From positions 248,001 to 312,000 of the forward strand of contig QAYZ01000015.1 of assembly GCA_003054655.1 (NCBI GenBank): 64,000 bases of DNA. Reading direction: 5' to 3'. Position numbers and translations under genes: made by a program. This DNA comes from Spartobacteria bacterium LR76. GTDB lineage: Bacteria > Verrucomicrobiota > Verrucomicrobiia > Chthoniobacterales > Terrimicrobiaceae. Below are positions 1-8,576 of the stretch, piece by piece (the stretch's first letter is position 1; each line of letters begins with the position of its first letter). The notes beneath the pieces were generated by a model. That model worked only from the letters and a program-made list of their open reading frames with translations, was not told the DNA's origin and searched no databases.

Positions 1-153
1 ATGCCCGAGACCTTCGACGCCCTCCTGGCCAAGGGGTACAAGTTTGTCACCGTGTCCGAACTGATCGCCATGGATCAGCCGGCACAACTCGTCAAGCGCG
101 AGGAACCCAAGCCGCAGAGCGCTCCGGCGGCTCCGGCCCAAGGAGCCCGCTAA
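1..153 (+). CDS. C-terminal end of a probable polysaccharide deacetylase (partial)
   Basis: The first 50 codons of the window are open and end in TAA. The text LLAKGYKFVTVSELIAMD is the usual last strand and helix of NodB-family polysaccharide deacetylases, where a 'GY.fvTvsEL' segment closes the barrel. It is followed by a Pro/Ala-rich tail (KPQSAPAAPAQGAR). The ATG at base 1 is probably an internal methionine, because a deacetylase would need about 200 more residues upstream, outside the window. The catalytic motifs cannot be seen, so the assignment rests on the C-terminal signature only. Confidence 0.55.
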   Translation: MPETFDALLAKGYKFVTVSELIAMDQPAQLVKREEPKPQSAPAAPAQGAR

Positions 154-181
154 CCGGGAGTCCGCCGCTCACGGCATACGC

Positions 182-814
182 CTAGTACGTGATCCGCACC
201 GGGGTGCCAAGGGGCGCGTTTTCAAAAAAGATCTGCGCCATTTCCTTCGGCATGCGGATGCAGCCATGGCTGTCCGGCACGCCGGGGAGAAAGCCCTGAT
301 GCATGCCCACCGCCCCGGTGACCCGCATGAAATACGGCATCGGAGCGCCTTCGAAATGCGCTCCGGCTGGCGCGCGGTCACGTGAGCTGATGTTTGCCTC
401 CACGACCTCTCCCGAGTTGTCTACAAAGTTGCCGTAGAGATTCGACACGTGATTCGGGTTTTTCTGCATGATGCGAAAACTGCCGGTCGGCGTATTGTAA
501 CCCTCACGTCCGGTGGACACAGGCGACATGCCAGCCAGTTGCCCGCCTTTGTAGAAGTAAGCCTCCTGGGCGGAGAGATCGATCACGATGGACGGCGATC
601 CTGTCATGCCCGTACCCTTCCAGTATCCCTGGTCCTGCTTTTTCCCAGCCTGGGTGGTCTTGGAGACAACCTGCCCATTGGCTCCGAGGTACAGCGTTTC
701 ATAGCTGGTGGAGGAAAGCTGCGCGGCGGTCGGGCGCGAAGTGGATGACGTGCCGGCGCAGCCTGCCAGGACGAACGCCGCACAAACAGCCAAGGGGAGC
801 AAAACAGGTTTCAC
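182..814 (-). CDS. L,D-transpeptidase (YkuD domain) lipoprotein
   Basis: A 210-residue lipoprotein. The GTG start at 814 gives a classic lipoprotein signal (KPVLLPLAVCAAFVLAGC, lipid-modified Cys19). Starts further upstream would run through the divergent gene and encode nonsense. The YkuD catalytic domain (about residues 73-210) has His172 and the SHGCIRM motif with nucleophile Cys185. Such enzymes make 3-3 peptidoglycan cross-links or anchor proteins to peptidoglycan in the periplasm. A purine-rich stretch 8-18 bases upstream of the GTG fits a ribosome site. Only 24 bp separate it from the divergent DUF4112 gene, so the two promoters must overlap each other's 5' ends. Confidence 0.9.
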   Translation of the reverse strand: MKPVLLPLAVCAAFVLAGCAGTSSTSRPTAAQLSSTSYETLYLGANGQVVSKTTQAGKKQDQGYWKGTGMTGSPSIVIDLSAQEAYFYKGGQLAGMSPVSTGREGYNTPTGSFRIMQKNPNHVSNLYGNFVDNSGEVVEANISSRDRAPAGAHFEGAPMPYFMRVTGAVGMHQGFLPGVPDSHGCIRMPKEMAQIFFENAPLGTPVRITY

Positions 815-838
815 GGGCTGTATCCCTACTCCCTGCCG

Positions 839-1417
839 ATGCAGGAAGAAAAGAAGGAATTCGGTTTGTCGCTTGCCGGAAGGCGAAGCCGTGGCATCTA
901 TGAGAGGTTCATGGAAGCCAAGCCGATCGAGACCGAAGTGCTCCCGCCGGAGTCGAAGAGTGCAGACCCCGATCTGGCCCGGCTGCTGGCCTGGATACTC
1001 GATGATCTTTTCACGATTCCGGGAACCAAGTTTCGCGTCGGGCTCGATCCGATCATCGGCCTCATCCCGGGGCTGGGTGATTCCTCGTCTACGGCCATCG
1101 CCTCGCTCCTGCTGGTCCAGGCTCTCCGGGCCGGAGTGCCCAAAGTGGTCATCACCCGCATGGCAGTGAACATCCTGATCAATGCCGGAGTCGGTGCCAT
1201 CCCCGGCATCGGCGATGTCTTCTCGGCGTGGTTCAAATCGAACCGCAAAAACTACCAGCTCCTCCAGCGCCACGCGGGAGCCTCCCGCAAGAACACGGTC
1301 GGCGACTGGATTTTTCTCGGCGCGATCATTGCCATCGTGGTCGGCACCGGCCTCCTGATGACTTTCGTGGCCCTCTACATCGTAACGAGCCTCATCGGCT
1401 GGATCTTCCGCGCATGA
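839..1417 (+). CDS. DUF4112 domain membrane-associated protein
   Basis: A 192-residue protein. The centre (about 55-140) carries the DUF4112 pattern: FRVGLDPIIGLIPGLGD, then ILINAGVGAIPGIGDVFSAWFKSNRKN, two Gly/Pro-rich 'IPG.GD' repeats separated by an amphipathic helix. A hydrophobic segment near the C-terminus (about 155-190) is probably transmembrane. The biochemical role of this family is unknown. ATG 839 is used; ATG 911 (MEAKPIETEV) is a possible later start. Its TGA overlaps the ATG of the uracil-DNA glycosylase gene (ATGA), so the two are probably translationally coupled. Confidence 0.85.
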   Translation: MQEEKKEFGLSLAGRRSRGIYERFMEAKPIETEVLPPESKSADPDLARLLAWILDDLFTIPGTKFRVGLDPIIGLIPGLGDSSSTAIASLLLVQALRAGVPKVVITRMAVNILINAGVGAIPGIGDVFSAWFKSNRKNYQLLQRHAGASRKNTVGDWIFLGAIIAIVVGTGLLMTFVALYIVTSLIGWIFRA

Positions 1418-2013
1418 GCACCCAAGCCCTCCTCGATCGCCATCTCCGCGCTCTCAGCCGCTGCAACAAATGCCCGGCCATGCACAAGCCGGTCGTCGTC
1501 GGTCGTCCATCGCTTTCCAGGATCCTGCTCGTCGGTCAGGCACCCGGAGTCAAGGAACCCGTGCTGGGCCGCCCGTTTGCCTGGACGGCAGGAAAGACGC
1601 TGTTTCGCTGGATCGAGAGCGCGCTGGGCTGGGATGAGGCGATGGCTCGTGATCGCATGTACTTCGCCGCGGTCTGCCGGTGTTTTCCTGGCAAGAACCC
1701 CAAGGGAGGCGACAGAGTGCCCGATGAAACCGAGATGGAAAACTGCTCCGGCTGGCTGGAGAAGGAATTCGACATCCTGAAGCCTGCGCTCGTCCTGCCG
1801 GTCGGCAAGCTGGCGATCTCCCGATTTCATTCCTTCGCCTCTCTGGCCGACATCGTGGGGCAGGTCGTGCCCATCGACTATCGCGGGCATCGCACGGAGA
1901 TGATTCCCCTGCCCCACCCCTCCGGCGCATCCACCTGGCACCGGATGGAACCCGGAAAGACGCTGCTGGCCAAGTCGCTGGCGCTTCTGGCGAAGCACCC
2001 CGCCACCCGCTAG
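1414..2013 (+). CDS. Uracil-DNA glycosylase family protein (family 4-like, Fe-S)
   Basis: A 199-residue protein starting at the ATGA overlap with the upstream gene. It shows the UDG superfamily layout: GQAPG at 41-45 followed by GRPF (uracil-binding loop), and HPSG at 168-171 as motif 2. Four cysteines at family 4 Fe-S positions are visible: Cys17 and Cys20 (CNKC), Cys88 or Cys90 in the 'vCRCFPG' segment, and Cys111 in 'EMENC'. Family 4 enzymes remove uracil from DNA to start base excision repair. Motif 1 has Gln where many family 4 members have Glu (GEAPG), so exact substrate range is uncertain. Its last 4 bp overlap the end of the convergent gene. Confidence 0.88.
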   Translation: MSTQALLDRHLRALSRCNKCPAMHKPVVVGRPSLSRILLVGQAPGVKEPVLGRPFAWTAGKTLFRWIESALGWDEAMARDRMYFAAVCRCFPGKNPKGGDRVPDETEMENCSGWLEKEFDILKPALVLPVGKLAISRFHSFASLADIVGQVVPIDYRGHRTEMIPLPHPSGASTWHRMEPGKTLLAKSLALLAKHPATR

Positions 2014-3878
2014 ATCGAGTCGGGGAAGAGTTCCTTCGTCACACGCTGGACGCCATCGCGGGCAAAGTCGCTCGATGGATACACCGACTGGGCCTTGAGA
2101 TACCACGCGAGGCTGGAACCAGGCTGGTTGCGCTTTTCCAGATCCTCGGCCTGGCGAAGGGCGCGCACGAAATCCGCCGCCTTCGTCGTGAGGTCGGCAC
2201 GGAGCTGGTTCAGCTTGTTATCATCCGGGTACTGACGGAAGGCCTTTTCCGCGCTCTCCCAGGCTCCGGCGTAATCTCCGCGCTTTTCAATCTCCTGGGC
2301 CTGAATGATCGCCGTCTCGATCTGCTGCATCTCGTCGAGCACCTGCCGGAGTTGCTCCTGCTTGTCCGGATACATCGCCGTGGCGGCGATGAAGCGCATC
2401 TTGTCGTCGTAGATCTGACGGTGATTCTTCTGGCTGAGCAACTGATCAAAATCGACCAGCGCACGCGACTGCACATCGGCCTGGGAAAAGATCAGTCCAG
2501 ACACCTCAGCCAGCGCGGGGTTGCGCGGCCAGATCTCGGTGGCGGAGCGCAATTCGGTCTCCAAGGTCGCCTTGTCGCCGCTGACAGCGGCGTTGCGGGC
2601 CTTGGCGATGTGCATGGCCGAAATCTGCTTCGCTGTTTCAATGGCAGCGGTGGGTTTCGAACTGTCGAAATCCTTCGCGGTTTCGGAGAGCTGCTTCACC
2701 AGCTTGTCGGCCAGCGTGTAGTCCTTCACGTCGATGGCGCTGATGAGCTGATTCGACGCTTTGACAAAGGCGAGGGCCCGGCGCTTATCCTCACGGTCGA
2801 GAGTGCGCACCTCGGGCAGGTATTCGCCGATCAGGAACGTCTCGGCCAGGCGCTTGGTGGCGCTTTCCATCTCGTTCTTCTCAAGCAGGAACTTGAAGGC
2901 GTCGATACCCTGCCGCACATCGCGAATGATTTCGTTGGCCGTGGAGTCGAGCGTGCCGACCGTCGGCGGCATGCCCGTGGTCTTGGCAAAGAGGCTCTTG
3001 GCGTCTTCTCCCACGCGGAGCTGGCTGTCGCCATCGGAAAAAATGGAGCGATAGAATCGCGTGCCGATCAGCACATGCTGAAAGCGGCGTTGGAGGAAGT
3101 GCTGGATGATGAGAGCCTGAAACTCGATCTTTACCTGCAGCTCGGCGACCTCCTTCTTGAGCTGGTTGGCCTTCATGAGAGCGTTGACCTCGGCCAGTCT
3201 GGTGATGATGGGCTGCATCTCCATATCGTCCTCCATCTGCTTGGCTTTCGCGTCCTGTGAGGGGGTTTGCCCCGATTTGGAAGACCCGCTATCCAGCCTG
3301 GAGCCTTGAGCCGTCACCCGGGCATTCCACTCCAGGCGCTTGCGCTCGTCCTCGAGGCTGCGATTTGCGGCATTGACCCGATCCCCGTTTTTGCGGGCGA
3401 GCCAGGCCGAGTAGACCTGGTTGGCGATGGCATCGCACAAGCGGGCGTCATCCGGGTATTGCGAAGCTTTGGCGAGGAGCTGGAATGCCTCATCGGAAGA
3501 CTTGGGAGTCACCCGCCCGGGAGCGAGTTTGTCCATGATCGTCTGGAGGAGCTTCTGGTACTCCTCATCGGCCTCGGAGACCGCAGGCGGGGCGTTCAGG
3601 TACTTTTCAAACCGCGCCTCCAGCAGCCGGTTGTTGTTGATATTCCAGTTCTTGCCGTCCCAGGAGACGATCTCGCTACCGGGATCAAAAACCGGCGTAT
3701 CCTTACCGAGAAAACCGGAACCTCCCCGGCCATTGGCTGGTGCAGCCGACCCGCCGGAACTCGCCGGAGCTGGCTGGGCGGGGCTGGACTGGCCGGGTTT
3801 AAACTCCGAGGAAACATCGCCTTGGGCAAAGGCGATACCAGTGCCCGCCAGGAGCAGTATCAGGGGGAAATGCTTCAT
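2010..3878 (-). CDS. Secreted helical-repeat protein, function unknown
   Basis: A 622-residue protein with a clear signal peptide (MKHFPLILLLAGTGIAFAQG) and a Gly/Pro/Ser-rich stretch after it. The rest is almost wholly charged alpha helix. Residues about 400-620 read as TPR-like helical repeats (for example KRGDYAGAWESAEKAFRQYPDDNKLNQLRADL), while residues about 200-260 look coiled-coil. No catalytic motif was recognised. It overlaps the upstream gene (3875-4273) by 4 bp, so the two are a co-transcribed and probably coupled pair acting at the periplasmic side of the envelope. TPR-type scaffolding is the likeliest role, but this is inference. Confidence 0.8.
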   Translation of the reverse strand: MKHFPLILLLAGTGIAFAQGDVSSEFKPGQSSPAQPAPASSGGSAAPANGRGGSGFLGKDTPVFDPGSEIVSWDGKNWNINNNRLLEARFEKYLNAPPAVSEADEEYQKLLQTIMDKLAPGRVTPKSSDEAFQLLAKASQYPDDARLCDAIANQVYSAWLARKNGDRVNAANRSLEDERKRLEWNARVTAQGSRLDSGSSKSGQTPSQDAKAKQMEDDMEMQPIITRLAEVNALMKANQLKKEVAELQVKIEFQALIIQHFLQRRFQHVLIGTRFYRSIFSDGDSQLRVGEDAKSLFAKTTGMPPTVGTLDSTANEIIRDVRQGIDAFKFLLEKNEMESATKRLAETFLIGEYLPEVRTLDREDKRRALAFVKASNQLISAIDVKDYTLADKLVKQLSETAKDFDSSKPTAAIETAKQISAMHIAKARNAAVSGDKATLETELRSATEIWPRNPALAEVSGLIFSQADVQSRALVDFDQLLSQKNHRQIYDDKMRFIAATAMYPDKQEQLRQVLDEMQQIETAIIQAQEIEKRGDYAGAWESAEKAFRQYPDDNKLNQLRADLTTKAADFVRALRQAEDLEKRNQPGSSLAWYLKAQSVYPSSDFARDGVQRVTKELFPDSI

Positions 3879-4273
3879 GCCTTGGTCAGCTTCTTCGTTC
3901 GCAATATACCCTTGTCGTCGACTTCGAGCAGAAAAATAAACTTCTGCCCTTTCTGGATGTTCACTTCGTTAAAATCCTTCGTCACCAGCACCGGGAGCAC
4001 GTAATCCCCCGAAGCGACACTGACGGAAAACAACCGCCCCTCCGCAGGCGAAAGCGCGAGGGAATTCACGATCTCCCCTTCCACCTTGTAGACATTGCCT
4101 CTGAGGCTGTTGGCATTGTCGAGGTATGCCTTGCTGTCGAGCGTCTGTATGGTGCGATAGGGATCGCTGCCGGAGGAACTAAAGAACCGGGAGCCGAGAA
4201 AGGCGACGACAACCAAGGCCAGCGCTATACCGATCCAGAGGGGTTTGACGGAATTCTTACCACGACGGGCCAT
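3875..4273 (-). CDS. Membrane-anchored protein, function unknown
   Basis: A 132-residue protein with a basic N-terminus (MARRGKNSVKP), one transmembrane helix (about 11-28, LWIGIALALVVVAFLG) and an extracytoplasmic domain of about 95 residues. The domain is beta-rich (GNVYKVEGEIVNSL, RLFSVSV, YVLPVLV, KFIFLLEVDDKGILRTKKL) and could be an OB-like fold, though no family was recognised. It is the first gene of a two-gene operon with the large helical-repeat protein (ATGA overlap at 3875-3878), which suggests they act together in the envelope. Confidence 0.75.
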   Translation of the reverse strand: MARRGKNSVKPLWIGIALALVVVAFLGSRFFSSSGSDPYRTIQTLDSKAYLDNANSLRGNVYKVEGEIVNSLALSPAEGRLFSVSVASGDYVLPVLVTKDFNEVNIQKGQKFIFLLEVDDKGILRTKKLTKA

Positions 4274-4332
4274 CGAAGGTGTTTATAAGGTGTTGGCAGC
4301 CTATTCAAACCCGAATTCCAAAGGAAGTTGCG

Positions 4333-5352
4333 CTAAAGCAATGGGACAAGGAAGCGCTCGAGGACCAGGTACGTAACGACCGCAAAGCCCGCCGCGCCCG
4401 GGATGGTGCAAATCCAAGCCACCAGCATGCTGCCCCAGGTGCCAAAATTGATCTTCCGATGGTCCCGGACCATCCCTGCGCCCGTGATGCACCCGATTAC
4501 CACATGAGTCGTGCTCACAGGCAGACCGAAGCGCGAACAGAGCAGAATGGTGATAGACGCGCCGATGTTGGCCGCGAAGCCATTCTCCTGGTCGAGGATG
4601 GTGATTTTTTTGCCCGTCGTCTCAATGATGCGCCGCCCGCCCGCCAGGGTGCCGAGGCCCATGGTGACGGCACAGAGAATCACGACCCACCAGGGGATGG
4701 GGCTGTTCGCCGGGAGCATCCGCCCGCCGATGAGGGCGAGGGTGATCACGCCCATGGTCTTCTGAGCGTCGTTGGAGCCATGGGAAAAAGCCATGATGGC
4801 CCCTGCCATGATCTGCAACGGCCGGAAAATGTGCTCCTGCCTTTCCTGCCGGATCAGGAGAAAGATCAGGTAAATCACGCCCATGATGAAGGCCGCCACC
4901 AGCGCTCCAAAAATCGGCGAGAGCAACATGGGGATGAGCACCTTGTCCATGATCGACGTCCAGATGACACCATGGGCATGACCGTAGGTGACGCCCGCTC
5001 CGACCAATCCGCCCACAATCGCATGGGAGGAACTGCTCGGCATGCCAAAGTACCAGGTCGTGATATTCCAGGCGATCGCTCCCACGAGAGCCGACAGGAC
5101 GATTAACTGGGCATTGATCGGCGTACCGACATCCCGGACGATCCCCTTTTCAATCGTAGTCGCAACCTCCGTGGCGAAAAATGCCCCGGCAACATTCATG
5201 ACAGCCGCCATGATGAGAGCGGATTTCAAGGTCATCGCATGAGTGGAAACAACGGTGGCGATGGCATTCGCCGCGTCGTGAAATCCATTGGTGAAATCGA
5301 AGACCAGGGCGATAACGACCACGGCAACGAGCAAAGCTAACGGTACTTCCAT
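4333..5352 (-). CDS. pit: Inorganic phosphate transporter, PiT family
   Basis: A 339-residue multi-pass inner membrane protein. Both PiT signature repeats are present: TNGFHDAANAIATVVSTHAM near residue 22 and FSHGSNDAQKTMGVITLAL in the second half, each centred on the conserved Asn-Asp/His-Asp ion-binding residues. Low-affinity, ion-coupled phosphate (or metal-phosphate) import is the known role. The length is near the short bacterial PiT class. It is transcribed divergently from a secreted alkaline phosphatase, so phosphate release and uptake genes share one intergenic region of about 120 bp. No PhoU-like partner is adjacent. Confidence 0.92.
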   Translation of the reverse strand: MEVPLALLVAVVVIALVFDFTNGFHDAANAIATVVSTHAMTLKSALIMAAVMNVAGAFFATEVATTIEKGIVRDVGTPINAQLIVLSALVGAIAWNITTWYFGMPSSSSHAIVGGLVGAGVTYGHAHGVIWTSIMDKVLIPMLLSPIFGALVAAFIMGVIYLIFLLIRQERQEHIFRPLQIMAGAIMAFSHGSNDAQKTMGVITLALIGGRMLPANSPIPWWVVILCAVTMGLGTLAGGRRIIETTGKKITILDQENGFAANIGASITILLCSRFGLPVSTTHVVIGCITGAGMVRDHRKINFGTWGSMLVAWICTIPGAAGFAVVTYLVLERFLVPLL

Positions 5353-5403
5353 GCAAAAAACGGGACTGAGGGGAGCCTCTCATCGGGGGACGGGAGACAT
5401 CGA

Positions 5404-5422
5404 CTGTCAAAAGGTTGTTTCA
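5404..5422 (+). promoter_or_regulatory. Weak candidate Pho box
   Basis: The divergent pit/alkaline phosphatase region contains CTGTCAA followed, after a 4-base spacer, by TTGTTTC. The first half matches the PhoB half-site consensus CTGTCAT at 6 of 7 positions. The second half matches poorly (about 3 of 7). It sits upstream of the phosphatase start at a plausible distance. The call rests on the neighbours' function as much as on the sequence. Confidence 0.25.
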
Positions 5423-5471
5423 ATATTCCTTTAGCATTTCGACCATGGGGGTAGTAAAGATCGACCTTCCG

Positions 5472-6770
5472 ATGAATGTTCTCACCCACCCCATGCGCAC
5501 CATCATTGTGAGCCTGATTCTCGGGGGATTTTTTGCCATTGGCTCCGCCGCTGTTCGCGCCGAGGCGAACAAGAAACTCGAGGGAATCATCCTCATAATT
5601 TCCGACGGGACATCGCTCGAACTCATCACCACCGCGAGAGACTACGCCCTCGGGGCAGATGGCAGGCTCGCCTGGGATAATTTCCCCGCCACGGCGTTTG
5701 TGCGGACATATTCGGCCTCAGATCTCGTGACGGATTCCGCCGCAGGTGCCACCGCAATGGCCCGTGGCATCAAGGCGATCAATGGGGTGGTCGGGCAAGA
5801 AGCCCCGGATTCCACCTCCGGCCCGGCGAGCATTCTCGACCTCGCCAAGGCCAAAGGGTGGTCCACGGGTGTGGTCAGCGACGACTCCGTCACGGGGGCT
5901 ACACCGGCGTCGTTCCTCGTTGAGCATCGCAGTCGCGCCCAGTACGACCTCATCGCCGACAAAATCCTCGACCAGTTCGGCAAGCGGGCCGATATCGTCC
6001 TCGGTGGGGGGTCCAAGTGGTTCAGCGACAGGTCGGCTGATCCAGCGATCAAGTACAAGGAAAACCAGCCCGCCCAGGTGCAGATGAATGCCGCAAAGAG
6101 GGAGAAATCCAACGTGGCGTATTTCAACGACTGGAGCGCATTCGTAGAGGCCAGGAAGGGCGACAAACCTGTACTCGGAACCTTTTTCCCCGATGCCTTT
6201 CCCTACTACGCGGATGGCATCCGCACTTTGCGGCTGCGCGACATGGTCGGCGAAGCGGTGAAATTTCTCATAGCCGCAGGCAAGCCATACCTCCTCGTAG
6301 CTGAGGCCGCACTACCGGACAAGGCCTGCCACGCCAACAACGCCAAGCGGGCCATCACGGAGGTGCTGGAACTCGACGCCACCCTGGACTGGCTGAAGAA
6401 AAATGCCGGGCCGAACGTGCTGATCATCGTCACCACCGACCACAACACCGGCGGGCTGATCTTCAACGGGCCCCCGGCACCGCTACGACTCAAGGGCGAC
6501 GCCCTGTTGGGAAAAAATCCGGTCAGCGAGCACCCGTATCTCACCTGGGCCAGCGGCCCGGGAGCGAATCCGCCGAAGCCGGATGCCACGCCTGTAGCCG
6601 AGGATCATTTCGAGGCGACTCAGCCTGCCTTGCTGCCTCGCGGATCGGCCTATCACACCGGCGGGGATGTGTGGCTGGTAGCTGATGGACCGGGGTCGGA
6701 AACCATCCATGGGTCCATCGACAACACGGATATCTACCGCATCATCGCGAAGGAAATCGCAAAGAACTGA
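5472..6770 (+). CDS. Secreted alkaline phosphatase (PhoA superfamily)
   Basis: A 432-residue enzyme with an N-terminal signal peptide ending near AVRA/EANKK. Metal and active-site motifs follow in order: LIISDGTS (metal-binding Asp), VTDSAAGATAMARG with the nucleophilic Ser in D-S-A, PDKACHANNAKRA (metal ligands), TTDHNTGG (Asp-His) and YHTGGDVWL (His). It hydrolyses phosphomonoesters in the periplasm or outside the cell. The start is uncertain: ATG 5472 gives the best signal peptide, with ATG 5445, ATG 5493 and TTG 5415 also in frame. The divergent Pit transporter would take up the phosphate released. Confidence 0.92.
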   Translation: MNVLTHPMRTIIVSLILGGFFAIGSAAVRAEANKKLEGIILIISDGTSLELITTARDYALGADGRLAWDNFPATAFVRTYSASDLVTDSAAGATAMARGIKAINGVVGQEAPDSTSGPASILDLAKAKGWSTGVVSDDSVTGATPASFLVEHRSRAQYDLIADKILDQFGKRADIVLGGGSKWFSDRSADPAIKYKENQPAQVQMNAAKREKSNVAYFNDWSAFVEARKGDKPVLGTFFPDAFPYYADGIRTLRLRDMVGEAVKFLIAAGKPYLLVAEAALPDKACHANNAKRAITEVLELDATLDWLKKNAGPNVLIIVTTDHNTGGLIFNGPPAPLRLKGDALLGKNPVSEHPYLTWASGPGANPPKPDATPVAEDHFEATQPALLPRGSAYHTGGDVWLVADGPGSETIHGSIDNTDIYRIIAKEIAKN

Positions 6771-6829
6771 CGCAGAGTTCCCCTGCGTACCCAGCGAAGC
6801 GGACTTCCCGGAACCGGCTTTATCAAAGA

Positions 6830-6861
6830 AAAACGCCGCCCTTTTGCGAAGGCGGCGTTTT
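6830..6861. terminator. Bidirectional Rho-independent terminator
   Basis: A perfect GC-rich inverted repeat (AAAACGCCGCC, 10-base loop, GGCGGCGTTTT) flanked by A and T runs on the two sides. It lies between the convergent ends of the alkaline phosphatase and glutamine synthetase genes and can stop both transcripts. Confidence 0.85.
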
Positions 6862-6885
6862 CTTGAATCGGTATCTTACCAGCGA

Positions 6886-7905
6886 TTACGGGGTCGGGAC
6901 CGTGGCAATCGTCTGAAGGATGCGGCTCGCGATCTTGTACGGATCGCCAGCGGAGTTCGGACGACGGTCTTCGAGGTAGCCCTTGTAGCCGTTGTTGACG
7001 AAGCTGTGCGGGACGCGGATGGAAGCGCCACGGTTGGCCACGCCGTAGTTGAACTTGTCGATCGACTGGGTCTCGTGGAGACCAGTCAGACGGAGATGGT
7101 TGTCCGGGCCGTAAACGGCGATGTGCTCGTTCTTGTACTTGTCGAAGGCAGCCATGAGGGCCTCGAAGTACTCCTTGCCGCCGACTTCACGCATATACTT
7201 GGTCGAGAAGTTGGAGTGCATGCCGGAGCCGTTCCAGTCGAGATCCTTGCCGAGCGGCTTGCAATGGAAGTTCACGTCCACGCCGTACTTTTCGCAAAGA
7301 CGGAGGAGGAGGTAACGGGCCATCCACACCTGGTCAGCAGCGGTCTTGGAACCCTTGCCGAAGACCTGGAACTCCCACTGGCCCTTGGCCACTTCGGCAT
7401 TGATGCCTTCGTGGTTGATGCCGGCCTCGAGACAGAGGTCGAGGTGGGTGTCGACGATTTCACGGGCGATGTCGCCCACGGCATTGTAGCCGACGCCGGT
7501 GTAGTACTTGCCCTGCGGCTCGGGATATCCCTCACGCGGGAAGCCGAGCGGGCGACCGTCCTGATAAAGGAAATACTCCTGCTCGAAGCCGAACCAGGTA
7601 TCCGGATCGTCCACGATGGTGGCACGGGCATTGGTCGGGTGCGGGGTGCCGTCCGGAAGGAGGACTTCGCACATGACGAGGACGCCGTTTGTCTTGGTGG
7701 CGTCGGGGAAAACTGCAACGGGCTTGAGCACGCAATCCGAGCTGTGACCCTCGGCCTGCTTCGTCGAGCTGCCGTCGAAGCCCCAGAGCGGGAGCTCCTC
7801 AAGAGTCGGGAAAGAGTCAAATTCCTTGATCTGGGTTTTGCCACGGAGATTGGCCACCGGCTCGTAACCATCGAGCCAGATGTATTCCAGTTTGTACTTC
7901 GCCAT
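6886..7905 (-). CDS. Glutamine synthetase, type II (GlnII-like)
   Basis: A 339-residue enzyme starting MAKYKLEYIWLDGYEP, the beta-Grasp start of eukaryote-type GSII. Visible motifs: WGFDGSSTKQAEGHSSD (substrate/latch region), FGFEQEYFL (metal Glu residues), NAEVAKGQWEFQV, DWNGSGMHSNFST (ATP/His region) and NRGASIRVPH (Arg-rich substrate site). It joins ammonia and glutamate with ATP in the cytoplasm. At about 340 residues it is the short GSII form, not the roughly 470-residue GSI. It therefore lacks the GSI adenylylation loop, and post-translational control should differ. ATG 7905 is chosen because the upstream extension (to 8019) has no homology. Confidence 0.93.
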   Translation of the reverse strand: MAKYKLEYIWLDGYEPVANLRGKTQIKEFDSFPTLEELPLWGFDGSSTKQAEGHSSDCVLKPVAVFPDATKTNGVLVMCEVLLPDGTPHPTNARATIVDDPDTWFGFEQEYFLYQDGRPLGFPREGYPEPQGKYYTGVGYNAVGDIAREIVDTHLDLCLEAGINHEGINAEVAKGQWEFQVFGKGSKTAADQVWMARYLLLRLCEKYGVDVNFHCKPLGKDLDWNGSGMHSNFSTKYMREVGGKEYFEALMAAFDKYKNEHIAVYGPDNHLRLTGLHETQSIDKFNYGVANRGASIRVPHSFVNNGYKGYLEDRRPNSAGDPYKIASRILQTIATVPTP

Positions 7906-8102
7906 ATTTTTCTTCGAGTGTCTTGTTTTGAGCGGACCGCGCCGGAGGGGACCGCATAAGTGTTGTTTTTTACCCTTTATCCGTACGGCGCACCTATTGA
8001 AGAGCAGGAACGATGCCAACCCTCAAGAAGATCCGGTAGCCAAGGGAAAATCCCCGGTGAGGACTTGCAGCCAACCCGGCCAGCGGCGACGATAAGAGCC
8101 GA

Positions 8103-8576
8103 ATGCATCAGGTCAAAGACACCCTCCGCGCCACGGTGCGTATCGGCTACGACGGACGAGTCCACAAGACCTTCCGTGGGCCGAACGCGCAGGAACGCTT
8201 CGACACTGAGGTGAAGGTACTGCGGTTCCTGGAGAAGATGCAGTGCCCCTTTGTACCTCGGCTGCTGGAGTCTGATCCAGAGCAGTTAAAAATCGTCACC
8301 TCAAGCTGCGGTCAGCGGGTCGACCACCTGGACGACGACCGCAGGGTGGAGCTTTTTGCGGAATTGGAAAAATACGGCGTCCGTCACGACGATGCCGAGA
8401 CACGCAATGTCACCTACCGGCAGTCGGATGGGCGCTTCTGCTTGATCGATTTCGAGTTTGCGACCATTTTGCCGGGTTTTGAGGAGGCCGATGGAGCCAG
8501 TCAACCAAGTCATACCGAATCAACGCCTGATCTGGCACGGCCGCAGCAACACGGGCCGCGTCCGGTTGAACAATGA
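8103..8576 (+). CDS. Compact protein kinase-like protein
   Basis: A 157-residue protein. A minimal kinase fold can be read by eye: a small N-lobe with Lys (VHKTFRG) and Glu (TEVKVLRFLE), then a catalytic loop HDDAETRN (H-x-D-x4-N pattern) and LIDFEFA in place of DFG. This layout is typical of RIO/Bud32/aminoglycoside-kinase-like compact kinases. No substrate can be named. The tail after about residue 125 is low-complexity and overlaps the start of the PP2C gene by 86 bp in another frame. A stop codon in frame at 8037 and the ATG at 8103 limit the start. The tight overlap with a phosphatase suggests an opposing kinase/phosphatase pair. Confidence 0.65.
   Translation: MHQVKDTLRATVRIGYDGRVHKTFRGPNAQERFDTEVKVLRFLEKMQCPFVPRLLESDPEQLKIVTSSCGQRVDHLDDDRRVELFAELEKYGVRHDDAETRNVTYRQSDGRFCLIDFEFATILPGFEEADGASQPSHTESTPDLARPQQHGPRPVEQ

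Noticed and set aside
815-1273. N-terminal extension of the L,D-transpeptidase reading frame
   Set aside because: It is antisense to the DUF4112 gene, and the GTG at 814 gives a proper lipoprotein signal.
7981-8102. GC-rich stretch with two GCCAACCC motifs and AAGGGAAAATCCCC between glnII and the kinase-like gene, considered as a riboswitch
   Set aside because: It could not be matched to cobalamin, SAM, c-di-GMP, glutamine or other classes by consensus, and the elements are in the wrong order.
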